Below are positions 38,582 to 48,898 of a DNA stretch of 64,000 nucleotides, piece after piece. A program made the translations under genes and the position numbers. Each line of letters opens with the position of its first letter. Position 1 is the stretch's first letter. The notes beneath the pieces are model-generated. The model did no database searches. It saw nothing but the letters and a program-made list of their open reading frames with translations, and had not been told where the DNA came from. The DNA is from Thiohalocapsa sp. (GTDB lineage Bacteria; Pseudomonadota; Gammaproteobacteria; Chromatiales; Chromatiaceae): contig JANQFX010000024.1 of assembly GCA_028277725.1 (NCBI GenBank), forward strand, positions 1-64,000. Reading direction: 5' to 3'.

Positions 38582-40150
38582 TCAGGCAAACGCCAGCACC
38601 AGGGCAGCGGTGAGCGCCAGTAGGACGAGCGAATGGACTCGGCTATCGAGCCACCACGGGCTGCCCGGCGACGGTCGCATCAGGTGCGGCCGCCACAGCC
38701 CCGTCGGCGGTTGCGCCTCGCGGCGCGGTTTGATCCAGGTCGTCAGCGCGAAGATCAGCAGGCTGGCGCCGAACAGCAGGCCGGCGACCAGCGTGAAATG
38801 CAGCGTCACGGCGCCGCCGAGCCAGAGCGCGAACAGCACGCCCGAGAGCAGGTGCCCGCCGATCAGTGTCGTCATGGCGCTCGCCGGACCGGCGCGGCCC
38901 CAAAAGGCGCCGAGCAGGAACACCGCGGCGACCGGCGGCACCAGGTAGGACAGCGCGGTCTGCAGATAGTGGAACAGCCCTTCGAAATTGCCGATGAGCG
39001 GCGCCGTCACCGCCGCGAGCAGCATGAAGACCCCGATTGCGGCCCGCCCGATCCAGGCCACGGCACGGGCGCTGAGGTCGGGGCGCAATGGCTTGATGAA
39101 GTCGAGCGTGAGCAACGCGGCGGCGGAGTTGAGCGTCGAATCGACGCTTGACATCAGCGCGGCGACCAAGGCGGCCAGTACCAGGCCGGTGAGTCCCACC
39201 GGCAGCAGCTCCGCAATGAGCGCCGGATAGACCTGATCGGGATCGGCCAGCGGCGGCAGGATCGAGATCGCAATGACGCCGGGCAGCACCATGATCAGCA
39301 GCACCGGCAGCTTAAGCAATCCGGCCAGCAGGACCCCGGCACGGGCGTGATCGAGGTCGCGCGCGCCGAGCACACGCTGCACGATGAACTGATTGGTGCA
39401 CCAGAAATAGAAGCCGAGCACCGGCACGCCGACCAGCATACCGAGCCAGGGCAGGTCGGGACTGTCGAGCGGCAGGAACAGCGACAGGTGATCCGGTGGT
39501 GCCGCCGCGGCCAATTGCTGCCAGTCGAAGTCGATGCGGGCGAACGCGAGCACGGTGACCAGTACCGCCCCGACCAGCAGGATGATCGCCTGCACCACGT
39601 CGGTGTAGACGACGGCGGCCAGGCCGCCGGCGGCGGTGTAGGCGGCGGCGAAGGCCGCCAGCAGCAAGGCCGCGGCAAAGAGGTCCAGCGACGGTACGAA
39701 GGCGGTCAGCACAACGGCGCCGGCGAAGAGCGTGCCCGCGGTGTCGACGATGATGTTCGACACCAGGGTCAGGGCCGAGAAATAGCGCCGTGCGCGGCGG
39801 TCGAAGCGCAGCTCCAGATACTCGGGCACGGTACCGACGCGCGCATTCAGATACAGCGGTGCGAACACCAGCGCCATCACCACCAGTATCGGTGCTGCCA
39901 TCCACTCGTAGCTCGATACCGCAATGCCCCAGGTGTAGGCGGCACCGGCGAGCCCGATCAGGGTCGTCGAGGAGATGTTGGATGCGAACAGCGAGAATCC
40001 GATCGGCAGCCAGGTCAGGCGCCGACCGGCCAGGAACAAGTCCTCGCCGTCGTGCGTGCGGCGGGCGGTGTAGACGCCGATCAGCACCACGATGACGGCG
40101 TAGGCCGCGATGACGGCGAGATCAATGGCGGTTGGCTGGGCAAAGTTCAT
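38582..40150 (-). CDS. Sodium:solute symporter (SSF/SGLT family)
   Basis: The 522-residue protein has about 14 hydrophobic segments with SSF features: EDLFLAGRRLTWLPIGFSLFASNISSTTLIGLAG, here spanning about 36-69 (the unwound TM1/TM2 sodium-site region). GTVPEYLELRFDRRARRY and ALVAALMSSVDSTLNSAAALLTLD (the conserved sodium-site serines) follow. It resembles the SGLT-like sugar/inositol branch, but the substrate cannot be called. It is monocistronic and convergent with the glycosylase gene. Confidence 0.92.
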   Translation of the reverse strand: MNFAQPTAIDLAVIAAYAVIVVLIGVYTARRTHDGEDLFLAGRRLTWLPIGFSLFASNISSTTLIGLAGAAYTWGIAVSSYEWMAAPILVVMALVFAPLYLNARVGTVPEYLELRFDRRARRYFSALTLVSNIIVDTAGTLFAGAVVLTAFVPSLDLFAAALLLAAFAAAYTAAGGLAAVVYTDVVQAIILLVGAVLVTVLAFARIDFDWQQLAAAAPPDHLSLFLPLDSPDLPWLGMLVGVPVLGFYFWCTNQFIVQRVLGARDLDHARAGVLLAGLLKLPVLLIMVLPGVIAISILPPLADPDQVYPALIAELLPVGLTGLVLAALVAALMSSVDSTLNSAAALLTLDFIKPLRPDLSARAVAWIGRAAIGVFMLLAAVTAPLIGNFEGLFHYLQTALSYLVPPVAAVFLLGAFWGRAGPASAMTTLIGGHLLSGVLFALWLGGAVTLHFTLVAGLLFGASLLIFALTTWIKPRREAQPPTGLWRPHLMRPSPGSPWWLDSRVHSLVLLALTAALVLAFA

Positions 40151-40434
40151 GGGTGTCGACCAGGCTTGTTCCTAGGGGACTGGTCCTGGAGAGTCGGTCG
40201 CGATTGCTGACGGACTGGACGTCTGGATCGCCCAGGGGCTGGACCTCGATGCGAGGCTAGCGGGGGCGCAATGCGCCGTCAACAATCAACAGCCAGGCGA
40301 GACTCTGTCCGAATACGGCGCCGCCAACCGTCGTCGATACGAGGTGGCCCGAAAGGGCGAGTACGGTGCCTTCGGTCTCCGCGAAGTGGACATGCCGCGT
40401 GACAACCCCGAGCGCGTTGCTTTCTACCCGAACG

Positions 40435-41217
40435 CTACGGACAACACCTAGGAAACCCTGCCGTCCCAGGATGATCCGGCACCTTAGCCTGGTGCGCAAC
40501 GAGGCCGCCAGCGAGATTCCGGTTGCGGAAGAGGTGAGCGAACTCAGACGATAGTCTCTCCTCGACTCTGCGGGTTGCATGAGGCACTGCGGGTATTGGG
40601 GATTCAAACCGGCGGATCTCGGCCTTTAGATCCTCACGTAGATCCGTGGGAACCCGGCCCAGATCGAAATCGAACTGCCGCTCGCATTTTTCTCCGGTGG
40701 CAATGGCGTTGAAGAGATCGTCCTGCGGGAGCTTCAGGAGATCCGCCGCAATACCATTGAGAATGCGTTTGAGTTCGGTTGTCTCCCATGGCTTCGACAC
40801 ATTGACTCGCGTCTGGGTGTGGGTGAGTTCGTCGGCTAGATCCCGCGGAAACTCCGCCGCGGATCGCATAGCATCGACAATGCCCCCGTCGAGAACCGCG
40901 TTGTCGAACGAAAGCGCGCGCGTATCTGCCACTGCGCCATGTAGTGTCTCAAGCACCTGATCGAAGGAGAAGTCCTTGTGCTGCAGAGACGGATCCGAGA
41001 CACGCTCGAGGTAGCGGGCGTACATCTGGGAATCGCGTCTCTCGCAGTTCTTCCCATAGCGGCTCGGTAGAAAGGAAGCCCAGTGGCGTATCGTCACAAT
41101 CAGCGTCAACGCTACCTCGCCTTGCAGGTCAGCCACCAATTGCTTCAGAAGTCCGTCAGGCAGTGTCGATACCAACTCAGCAGAAAAGAACGTGCGCTGG
41201 ATTCCCTGCATTTGCAC
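40435..41217 (-). pseudogene. Sulfotransferase-like protein, N-terminally truncated
   Basis: The 260-residue frame resembles the C-terminal two thirds of a family of bacterial sulfotransferases: a TIRHWASFLPSRYGKNCERRDSQ stretch read in parts, ARYLERV, then RALSFDNAVLDGG, and a late KLPQDDLFNAIA. The N-terminal PAPS-binding P-loop, normally in the first 20 residues (HIGTxKTGTT type), is absent. Only 19 bases lie between this frame and the lysE stop, leaving no room for it. I therefore treat it as a truncated gene. Composition is less GC-rich than the flanking RND and symporter genes. Confidence 0.55.
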
Positions 41218-41236
41218 CCACTCAAAGCAATGGGCT

Positions 41237-41854
41237 TCATGCCTTTGCGATCAGGGCGGACCCGCAGCCAATCATTAGTACTCCACCAAGTCTCCGTGGT
41301 ACCTCGGAGGCAATCCGGCCCCTGAGCCTCTGAACAATTCTTGAGGCTAGTATCACATACGCCAGCTTAACGCCGCCGACTGTCACGGCTGTGATTGCTA
41401 GAATGACCAATAGGCCCAACAAACCGATCGCTTCCATATCGACCAATGCCGGGAAGAGACTGGCGTAGAACACAATGGCTTTGACATCTCCAAGGGTTAG
41501 ACATAGTCCTGCCAAGAAATCCGCCGACAACGAAGATGCCCGACCTGTGGTGCAGTGGGCTGTTGGCACGGATTTCGGCTTGAGCAGGGTGATGCCCAGC
41601 CAAATCAAGTAAGCACCCCCGCAGTACTTCACGATGGCGAAGAATGCGCCAAGCCATTCCGCTGCGGCTTTCATGCCAATCAAAGCAATCGTGATGAAGA
41701 CCAGATCGCCCATGACAACGCCTAGCGCGGAAGACGCGCCGCTTACCCGTCCGGCGCTGACGGACCTAGCAACCACAAGTGCAACACTCGAGCTCGGCAT
41801 TGCAGCCAATGGAAGCATCACCAGGACAAGCGACAACGCTTCAAGAATACTCAT
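41237..41854 (-). CDS. LysE/RhtB family amino-acid exporter
   Basis: The 205-residue protein has six hydrophobic segments and the family's N-terminal pattern (MLPLAAMPSSSVALVVARSV, GRVSGASSALGVVMGDLVF). FFAIVKYCGGAYLIWLGITL and FLAGLCLTLGDVKAIVFYASLFP follow. Length is standard and the gene looks intact, unlike its two neighbours. The exported amino acid cannot be inferred. Confidence 0.87.
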   Translation of the reverse strand: MSILEALSLVLVMLPLAAMPSSSVALVVARSVSAGRVSGASSALGVVMGDLVFITIALIGMKAAAEWLGAFFAIVKYCGGAYLIWLGITLLKPKSVPTAHCTTGRASSLSADFLAGLCLTLGDVKAIVFYASLFPALVDMEAIGLLGLLVILAITAVTVGGVKLAYVILASRIVQRLRGRIASEVPRRLGGVLMIGCGSALIAKA

Positions 41855-41992
41855 GGATGCACTGGACCTCCGAACTGCTTCTTATCGACCAACGCTTCAC
41901 ATCAACCGACCACAGCGGAGTCAGGCGCTCACACAACGATGGCAAAGCTGTCTGCAGAATGCCGCGCGGATGCGTGCGTCGGACCGGAGGTG

Positions 41993-42217
41993 TTAGACTC
42001 TGAACGCCATCTCGAAGCTCGATTGGGTTTCGCATACAATTCTGAAACCGTGACGCTCGTAGAAACGCTTTGCGCCCTTATTGATCTTGAAGACCTGCAA
42101 TTCGACACCGCGCCGCTGTTTAGATGCATTGGCAACAATCCGTACTGAGCGGTACAGCTTGAACAATTGGTCTTGGTCTTCCGGAATGGCCGCACGGAAG
42201 GAGTATGGTGCTTCCAT
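41993..42217 (-). pseudogene. GNAT acetyltransferase remnant with internal deletion
   Basis: The 74-residue frame joins a GNAT N-terminus (MEAPYSFRAAIPEDQDQLFKLY) directly to a GNAT C-terminus (LQVFKINKGAKRFYERHGFRIV). The central sheet carrying the acetyl-CoA-binding Q/RxxGxG/A motif is missing. Intact members of this type are about 150 residues. Both surviving ends match well, so an internal deletion of roughly 75 codons is the simplest explanation. Confidence 0.65.
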
Positions 42218-42485
42218 TGTCGTGTCTCCCGCGTAGGGGCCCAGCGCAATCGGAGCCCTTGCCACAGCTACAGACGCGCAATCTGGATCGCATCCGGCTC
42301 CGTGGTTGTAGTCGCTTTCGCGCGCTAAGAGCTGTTGAACCGGCCCCGTTCCCTCTCGTCCCTGGAGAGTTCTCACATAGCCGACGGATCGGATATCCGC
42401 CCCGCCAATGCGGCCCGGGGCTCGGACGATGGTGCTTGGACCAGCGGTCGTCCCGGCGAGCGCCAATCGTCATGCCCTGAGGGCC

Positions 42486-45400
42486 TCAACGCGTCACGCC
42501 CGACCGCCGAGTGCGCCACTCCCGCAGCCGCTCGATCAGTACGAACAGCACCGGCACCAGCAGCAGGCTCAGCAGCGTCGACAGGATCATGCCGCCGAAC
42601 ACCGCGGTGCCGAGCGAATGGCGCGCATTGGCGCCGGCACCCGTGGCGAGCACGAGCGGGACGACACCGAGGATGAACGCGAAGGCGGTCATCAGGATGG
42701 GCCGGAGGCGAATGCTTGCCGCCTCCAGCGCGGCCTCCACGATGCCGCGCCCGTCCTCGCGTAGGCGCTTGGCGAACTCGACGATCAGGATCGCGTTCTT
42801 GCTCGCCAGGCCCACGAGCATGATGAGCCCGATCTGGGTGTAGACGTCGTTGTCGAGCCCCCGGAGCCACTGCGCCGACAGCGCGCCCAGCACGGCCAGG
42901 GGCACGGCCAGGATGATCATGAAGGGCATGCTCCAGCTCTCGTACAGCGCCGCCAGGCACAGGAACACGCACAGGAGCCCCAGCGCGAAGATGATGGCCT
43001 GCTGATTGCCGGCCTTGGTCTGCTCGAAGCTGAGCCCGGTCCACTCGTAGCCATAGCCGCTGGGTAGCAGCTCGTCGGCGAGCCGCTCCATGGCGGCGAT
43101 GGCCTCGCCCGAGCTGTAGCCGTGCGCCGCGGCGCCCGAGATGCTGATGCTGCGGTAGCCGTTGTAGTGGTCGATGGTGCGCGCACCGACGCCCTCGTCC
43201 AGATCCACGAAGCTCGCGAGTGGTGTCATCGCGCCGTCGGCGTTGCGCACCTGCAGCCGGCCGACGTCGGCCTGCTGGTTGCGGGCCTCGCCCTCGGCCT
43301 GGACATAGACCTTGAACACCCGCCCGAAGCGATTGAAGTCGTTGACGTAGAGCGCGCCGAGCTGCGCTTCCAGGGTCGCGAAGACATCGGCGAGATCCAC
43401 GCCCTCCGCGTAGACCCGATCGCGGTCGATATTGACCTCCAGCTGCGGCGTATCGGCCGAGAAGGCGCTGAACAGCCCCGTCAGCTCCGGGCGCGCGTTC
43501 CCCTCTGCGACGATCTTGTCGGCCAGGTCCGACAGGGTCTGGAGATCGCCACCGGTGATGGCCTGCAGCTCGAATGAGAAGCCGCCGGTGCTGCCGAGCC
43601 CGTACACGGCCGGCGGCTGGAAGACGCCGATGTGCGCCTCCGGAAACTCGGTCGCCAGCGCCTTGACCTTGTCCGTCAGGGGGCCGAGCTGGGTCTCGGG
43701 CGTCCTGCGGTCGTCCCAGTGGGCGAAGATCGGGATGACGCTGGCGAGGTTCTCGGCCCCGTCGTGCTCGACGAAGCTGTAGCCCGAGAAGGTCAACGTA
43801 TTCTGGATGCCCGGGATCTCGCGTAGGCGCTCGGCGAAGGCATCGGCGAGCCGTTCGGTGCGCTCCAGCGACGCCCCTTCCGGCAGCACCACGTCGGTGA
43901 GCAGGTAGCCTTGATCTTCGGTCGGCACGAAGCTCTTCGGCAGCACCTGGAACAGGTATACCGTGAGCCCCAACGACAGCGCGAACACCAGCAGTACCAG
44001 CGGCCAGAGCTTGATCAGGGCGCCCAGGAAGGCACGGTAGCCGTCGCCCAAGATCTCGAAAGCGCCGTCGAAGGCCCGCCCGACCCTGCCCCTGCCGGCG
44101 CCCTCGGCGACATCCACGCTGGTCCGGGGTCGCAGGAACACGGCACAAAGCGCCGGGCTCAGCGTCAGCGCGTTCAGCGCCGAGATGCCTACCGCCGCGG
44201 CGATGGTCAGCGCGAACTGCCGGTACAGCTGCCCGGTCACGCCGGGCATGAAGGCGATGGGCACGAACACCGCCATCAGCACCAGGGTAGTCGCGATGAT
44301 CGGCCCGGTGACCTCTTCCATGGCGCGGCGGGTCGCTTCGCGCAACGACACGCTGCCCTCCTCCACCAGCCGGCTGACGTTCTCCACGACGACGATGGCG
44401 TCGTCCACCACCAGTCCGACCGCGAGCACCAGGCCGAACAGGGTCAGCGTATTGATGGAGAAGCCGAGCAGGTTCAACAGCGCGAAAGCGCCGATCAGCG
44501 ACACCGGGATGGTGATGGCCGGGATCAGCGTCGCCCGCCAGCTGCGCAGAAAGACGATGATCACCAGGAACACCAGCAGCGTCGCCTCGGCCAGCGTCAC
44601 CAGCAGCTCATTGATGGACGCCCGCACGAATCGCGTGGTGTCGTAGTTGATGCGGTAGGCGACGCCCTCGGGGAAGTCTTGCGCCAGCTCTGCCATGATC
44701 CGATAGGTCTGGCGGGCAATGTCGAGCGAGTTGCCCCCCGGCAGCTCGAACAGGCAGATGTTCGCGGCGTCCAGGCCGTCGTGCTTGGAGAGGATGGCAT
44801 AGCTGTCGGCGCCCAGCTCAACGCGGCCCAGGTCGCGGATGCGCACGATCGAGCCATCGGCATCGGCCCGCAGGACGATGTCCGCGAACTCCTCCGGCTC
44901 CGAGAGCCGTCCCTTGGCCCTTACCGCCCAGCGCTGCTCCTGCCCCGCGGGCACCGGCACCGCGCCGATGGCGCCGCTGGCGGCGACGGTGCTCTGCGAC
45001 GCGATGGCATCGGCGACGTCGGTGGCGGTGAGGCCGAGACTCGCGAGCTTGTCCGGGTCCAGCCAGATGCGCATGGCGTAGAGCTGGTCGCCCGTCAGCT
45101 GCACGCTGCCGACACCGGGGATGCGCTCCAGCCGGTCGATGATGTGGATGTTCGCGTAATTGGCCAGATAGACCCCGTCGTAGCGCCGGTCCGGCGAGAC
45201 GATGTCCATGCACAGGGTGATGAAGGGCGCCTGCTTGGTGGTCACCACGCCGTTGCGCACCACCTCGGCCGGCAGCTGAGACAGCGCGGTGCTGGTGCGG
45301 TTCTGCACGTCCACCGCGGCAATGTCCTTGTCGTAGCCGATCTCGAAGGTGACGGTCAGCGACATGGAGCCGTCGTCGGCACTGCTGGAAGACATGTAGA

Positions 45401-45629
45401 GCATGCCTTCGACGCCGTTCACCTGCTCCTCGATGGGCTGGGTGACGGCTTGCTCGACCACCTCGGCTCCGGCGCCGTCGTAGCTGGCGGAGACCGCGAT
45501 GGTCGGCGGCGAGATGTCTGGGTACTCCTCCACCGGCATCAGCGGGATGGAGCCCGCGCCGGCGAGCACGATGAGCACCGCCAGTGCGGTCGCGAAGATC
45601 GGCCGCTGGATGAAGAAATTGACGAACAT
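42486..45629 (-). CDS. RND-family hydrophobe/amphiphile efflux transporter (AcrB/MexB-like)
   Basis: The proton-driven inner-membrane trimeric pump is 1047 residues, the usual length. It starts MFVNFFIQRPIFATALAVLI and has 12 membrane helices in two halves. The TM4 proton-relay pair is in GLVLAVGLVVDDAIVVVENV (two adjacent aspartates). Two large periplasmic loops include NRTSTALSQLP and GYEWTGLSFEQTKAGNQQ. It is two bases downstream of its periplasmic adaptor gene, so they form an operon. An outer-membrane channel gene (TolC type) is absent here. Substrate range cannot be called. Confidence 0.96.
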   Translation of the reverse strand: MFVNFFIQRPIFATALAVLIVLAGAGSIPLMPVEEYPDISPPTIAVSASYDGAGAEVVEQAVTQPIEEQVNGVEGMLYMSSSSADDGSMSLTVTFEIGYDKDIAAVDVQNRTSTALSQLPAEVVRNGVVTTKQAPFITLCMDIVSPDRRYDGVYLANYANIHIIDRLERIPGVGSVQLTGDQLYAMRIWLDPDKLASLGLTATDVADAIASQSTVAASGAIGAVPVPAGQEQRWAVRAKGRLSEPEEFADIVLRADADGSIVRIRDLGRVELGADSYAILSKHDGLDAANICLFELPGGNSLDIARQTYRIMAELAQDFPEGVAYRINYDTTRFVRASINELLVTLAEATLLVFLVIIVFLRSWRATLIPAITIPVSLIGAFALLNLLGFSINTLTLFGLVLAVGLVVDDAIVVVENVSRLVEEGSVSLREATRRAMEEVTGPIIATTLVLMAVFVPIAFMPGVTGQLYRQFALTIAAAVGISALNALTLSPALCAVFLRPRTSVDVAEGAGRGRVGRAFDGAFEILGDGYRAFLGALIKLWPLVLLVFALSLGLTVYLFQVLPKSFVPTEDQGYLLTDVVLPEGASLERTERLADAFAERLREIPGIQNTLTFSGYSFVEHDGAENLASVIPIFAHWDDRRTPETQLGPLTDKVKALATEFPEAHIGVFQPPAVYGLGSTGGFSFELQAITGGDLQTLSDLADKIVAEGNARPELTGLFSAFSADTPQLEVNIDRDRVYAEGVDLADVFATLEAQLGALYVNDFNRFGRVFKVYVQAEGEARNQQADVGRLQVRNADGAMTPLASFVDLDEGVGARTIDHYNGYRSISISGAAAHGYSSGEAIAAMERLADELLPSGYGYEWTGLSFEQTKAGNQQAIIFALGLLCVFLCLAALYESWSMPFMIILAVPLAVLGALSAQWLRGLDNDVYTQIGLIMLVGLASKNAILIVEFAKRLREDGRGIVEAALEAASIRLRPILMTAFAFILGVVPLVLATGAGANARHSLGTAVFGGMILSTLLSLLLVPVLFVLIERLREWRTRRSGVTR

Positions 45630-45631
45630 GG

Positions 45632-46843
45632 TCAGGTCCCGGGCCCGGCGCGCGCGCCGCTTTCATCCGCGGCGGGTGCCGTCGCGGCCGGCAGGCGCGC
45701 GGGCTTGGTCTTCACCGCCATGCCCCCCTGCACCTGCTGCACGCCATCGACCACCACCCGGTCACCGGCCTCCACGCCGGACTCCATCACCCGCAGCTGG
45801 CCCACGATCTCGCCCACCTCGACGCGGCGCTCCTGCACCTTGTCGTCCGCGCCGACGACATAGACCAGGAAGCCGCCCTGGTTCTCCACCAGCGAGCGCA
45901 GGGGCACCAGCAGCGCGTCCGGGCGCTCGCCCAGGTCCACCGTCACGCGGGCGAAACGGCCCGGCCGCAGCAGGCCGTCCGGGTTCGGGATAACGGCACG
46001 CATCGCGAGCGTGCCGGTGGCGGGATCGACCCGATTGTCGATGAAGTCGATCTTGCCCGCATGGGGCGGCACCTCGCCCTCGGGCAGGGCCACGCTGACG
46101 GCCACCGGCGCCTCGTGCTGCCGCTTGGCGATGACGTCCATGTCCGCACCGCCCGGGTGGAAGGCCACGTAGATCGGGTCCAGCTGGACGATGGTCGCCA
46201 ACTCCGCATTCTCGTCCGGCCCCACGAGATTGCCGACGTTCACCCGGGTGGCGCCGATGCGCCCGGACAGCGGTGCGGTGATCTCGGCGTAGGACAGGTT
46301 CAGCTTCGCCTGCTCGACCGCCGCTTGGCTGGCGGCCACCTGCGCCTTCGCCTCCTGCGCGTCCGCCAGCGCGGTGTCGTAGGTCTCCTGCGACACGTCG
46401 CCCCGGCGCAGCAGGTTCTCGTAGCGCGAGAGGTCCGCCTGCGCCTTGGCCAGCGCCGCCTTGTCGTCGGCGAGCTGCCCTTCGGCGGCGTCCAGCGCCG
46501 CCTGCAGCTCGGCGGGGTCGATACGGTAGAGCACATCGCCGGCCTGCACGAGGTCGCCCTCGGTGAAGAGACGCGCCTTGAGGAAGCCCTCCACGCGTGC
46601 CCGCAGCGTGACGCTCTGCACCGGCTCCAGCGCGGCGGTGAACTCGGCCGTGTCGGTCACGCTGCGACTGACCACCTCCGTCACTGTGACGGTCGGCGTG
46701 GCGGGCGTCGATGGTGCGTCGGCCGCATCGCGGCCGCAGCCGGTGAGCATGAGCAGGGCGGCAACGGTGGACAGGAGACCGGCGGCGCTGTGGAGGCGGC
46801 GCAGGCCGGGCAGGCCGCAATGAGCGGCACGAGTCTGGGGCAT
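45632..46843 (-). CDS. RND periplasmic adaptor (membrane fusion) lipoprotein
   Basis: The 403-residue protein has a lipoprotein signal (LLSTVAALLMLTGC-GRD, lipobox LTGC). A barrel-sandwich and alpha-hairpin region follows (RVEGFLKARLFTEGDLVQAG, DKAALAKAQADLSRYENLL, YAEITAPLSGRIGATRVNVG). The beta-barrel (NRVDPATGTLAMRAVIPNPD) and membrane-proximal domain complete it. It links the AcrB-like pump to an outer-membrane channel. The ATG at 46843 is chosen as the nearest to the signal peptide; the longer frame upstream is not credible. Confidence 0.95.
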   Translation of the reverse strand: MPQTRAAHCGLPGLRRLHSAAGLLSTVAALLMLTGCGRDAADAPSTPATPTVTVTEVVSRSVTDTAEFTAALEPVQSVTLRARVEGFLKARLFTEGDLVQAGDVLYRIDPAELQAALDAAEGQLADDKAALAKAQADLSRYENLLRRGDVSQETYDTALADAQEAKAQVAASQAAVEQAKLNLSYAEITAPLSGRIGATRVNVGNLVGPDENAELATIVQLDPIYVAFHPGGADMDVIAKRQHEAPVAVSVALPEGEVPPHAGKIDFIDNRVDPATGTLAMRAVIPNPDGLLRPGRFARVTVDLGERPDALLVPLRSLVENQGGFLVYVVGADDKVQERRVEVGEIVGQLRVMESGVEAGDRVVVDGVQQVQGGMAVKTKPARLPAATAPAADESGARAGPGT

Positions 46844-47647
46844 GGGTCGAGACACGGCTGCGGAATCCTGTGGTCGTGGGTTGCGCTGGTGCCGGCTGAT
46901 TGAACGGCCGTGTCGCTGGTGCGGTTGGAACGCGATGCGGCGATCACCTAGCTCCGGTGGGAAATCGGGATCGCCACCGGTTTCGATCCCGATCTCGACG
47001 CGCTCGCGCCATCGGCAGCAGGCATGTTGCGCAACTGCACCGAGCGCGGAGCGGCCCTGATCACAGCCGCGACGAGCCGCTCGCCGAGTGCTAGCAGCGT
47101 CCCCGCCGCAACCGGGCGTCCCGTGGCGCCGAGGACGGCGCTCCCATAGCGTGGACGCACCCAGGATCAAGGCCCGCGGGGCGGCACCGCCATTGGGCTG
47201 CAACGAGTCGGGCCATGGGAGCATTCACGCTGGTGCGGCTACCGTCAAGCAGGTGTGGATCTCAGATGTCGGTCAGGGGTAGGGCGGCTGCGCGAAGCGC
47301 ATCCGCTGTTGCAGCCCCAGCTTATGAAACCGTCCGCCGGACGTAGGGTACACCGGTGAGGTCGGACCATAAGGCGCTCTATTCGTGCGTGTTCTTCTGC
47401 GCCTGCCTCGTGGTGAACCTTCTGCTTGTTCTCTCCGTGTCTGCCTGCCGCCGTGAGAGCACTCCACCACCGCGCGTGGCCTGGTCTTCGAGTCACTTGC
47501 CACGACTTCCGTGAGGTGGCGTTGGGCCCTGCCTTGCTGGGTTATCCTTGTCGCCGTCCGTACCCGCTGCGCTTGTCAGAAACCCAATCGGCCCGGCTGA
47601 GCTGGCTGCTGTCGCAGGCAGGTCGGCAGGAGCAGGAGAACCGCCAG
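46844..47647. other. Intergenic region between efflux operon and gltS
   Basis: About 800 bases between divergent operons contain only weak frames. On the minus strand around 47360-47460 there is a degenerate pair of CACGG-AGA / GTTCACCACGAGG-type phrases, which resemble a widespread low-complexity intergenic repeat. No RNA gene or mobile-element gene is recognisable. Confidence 0.4.
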
Positions 47648-48877
47648 ATGTTCGAGTTCGAAGACGGCACTTTGCAAATCGGCGCGTTTCTCGCCGTCAC
47701 CCTAGGCATCGTCGTGCTGTTCGTCGGTAAGCGGCTGAACGACGCGATCGGGTTTCTCAGAGAGTTCAGCATCCCGGAGCCGGTGACGGGCGGACTGTTG
47801 CTGTCGGTGCTGTTCGGGCTCCTGTATGCGGCATCCGGAGTGGCGGTGGAGTTCGACCTCGAGGCACGCGATCTGCTCTTGGTCTACTTCTTCACCACCA
47901 TCGGCATCAACGCCAGTCTGGTGGATCTGAAGGCCGGCGGGAAGCCGCTGGTGATCCTGCTGAGCATCACCATCGCTTACATGTTCGTGCAGAACCTCAC
48001 CGGCATCTCCGTGGCGACGCTGTTCGACCTACCCGGGGCGGTGGGGATGCTCGGTGGTACGGTGTCGCTGATCGGCGGCCACGGCACCGCCATCGCCTGG
48101 GCGCCGCAGATCGCCCAGGACTTCGGCGTCGCAAACGCCATGGAGATCGGCATCGCATGCGCCACCTTCGGCCTGATCCTCGCGAGCCTGATGGGCGGAC
48201 CCATCGCCAAGTTCCTGATCAAGCGCTACGACCTGAAGCCGGCACACCAGGAGGCGCAAGACGTCGGCATGACCGAGGAGCAGGACAAGCGCGGGATCAA
48301 TCACCTGGACTTCCTGGACGCGATCCTGGCCATCCACGTCAGCATCCTGCTGGGCTTGGTGCTGAATGAACTGGTGGCGGACATGGGCTTGAAACTGCCG
48401 ATGTTCGTGACCTGTTTGTTCGCCGGCATCATCCTGACCAACCTGGTGCCGAAGAGCTTTCCGCGCATCAGCGGGCGCGAGTGGCCGACACGGACCCCGG
48501 CCATGGCCCTCATCGCCGAGATCGCACTCGGCACCTTCCTGGCCATGTCGCTGATGTCCATGCAGCTGTGGACATTGATCGATCTGGCCATGCCCATCTT
48601 CACCATCCTGGCCGCACAATTCGCCATCGCCGTGGCGGTGACCATCTTCGTCGTCTTCCGTGCCATGGGCAGCAACTACGACGCCGCGGTCGTATGTTCC
48701 GGCTTCGGCGGCATCTCGCTTGGCTCCACACCGACGGCCATGGCGAACATGTCCGCGGTGGCCAACCGCTACGGTGCCTCGCACCTCGCGTTCATCATCG
48801 TGCCGCTGGTGGCCGCGTTCTTCATCGACCTGGTCAACGCCCTGTTGATTCCCTTCTTCTTGACCAATTTCGGTTAG
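47648..48877 (+). CDS. gltS: Sodium/glutamate symporter (GltS family)
   Basis: The 409-residue membrane protein has two homologous halves of five helices with reentrant loops. Family motifs are the AVTLGIVVLFVGKRLND-type N-terminus, PEPVTGGLL, FFTTIGINASL, LIGGHGTAIAW in the first half, and VVCSGFGGISLGSTPTAMAN in the second. It imports glutamate with Na+. The start at 47648 matches the family (MFEFEDGTLQIGAFLAVTLG); an upstream open stretch lacks similarity. Confidence 0.93.
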   Translation: MFEFEDGTLQIGAFLAVTLGIVVLFVGKRLNDAIGFLREFSIPEPVTGGLLLSVLFGLLYAASGVAVEFDLEARDLLLVYFFTTIGINASLVDLKAGGKPLVILLSITIAYMFVQNLTGISVATLFDLPGAVGMLGGTVSLIGGHGTAIAWAPQIAQDFGVANAMEIGIACATFGLILASLMGGPIAKFLIKRYDLKPAHQEAQDVGMTEEQDKRGINHLDFLDAILAIHVSILLGLVLNELVADMGLKLPMFVTCLFAGIILTNLVPKSFPRISGREWPTRTPAMALIAEIALGTFLAMSLMSMQLWTLIDLAMPIFTILAAQFAIAVAVTIFVVFRAMGSNYDAAVVCSGFGGISLGSTPTAMANMSAVANRYGASHLAFIIVPLVAAFFIDLVNALLIPFFLTNFG

Positions 48878-48898
48878 TGCTGTGTGGCGGTGCTGCCT

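Noticed and set aside
41855..41995. Possible attC between the GNAT remnant and lysE
   Set aside because: The GNAT stop lies in GTCTAAC, a perfect RYYYAAC core, and a GTTGGTC lies 120 bases further on, but the inner arms do not pair convincingly. The next junction (lysE-sulfotransferase, 19 bases) has no room for an attC.
47290..47510. Short proteins on the minus strand upstream of gltS
   Set aside because: The translated frames are low-complexity readings of a degenerate CACGGAG/GTTCACCACG-type intergenic repeat and have no ribosome binding site or family similarity.
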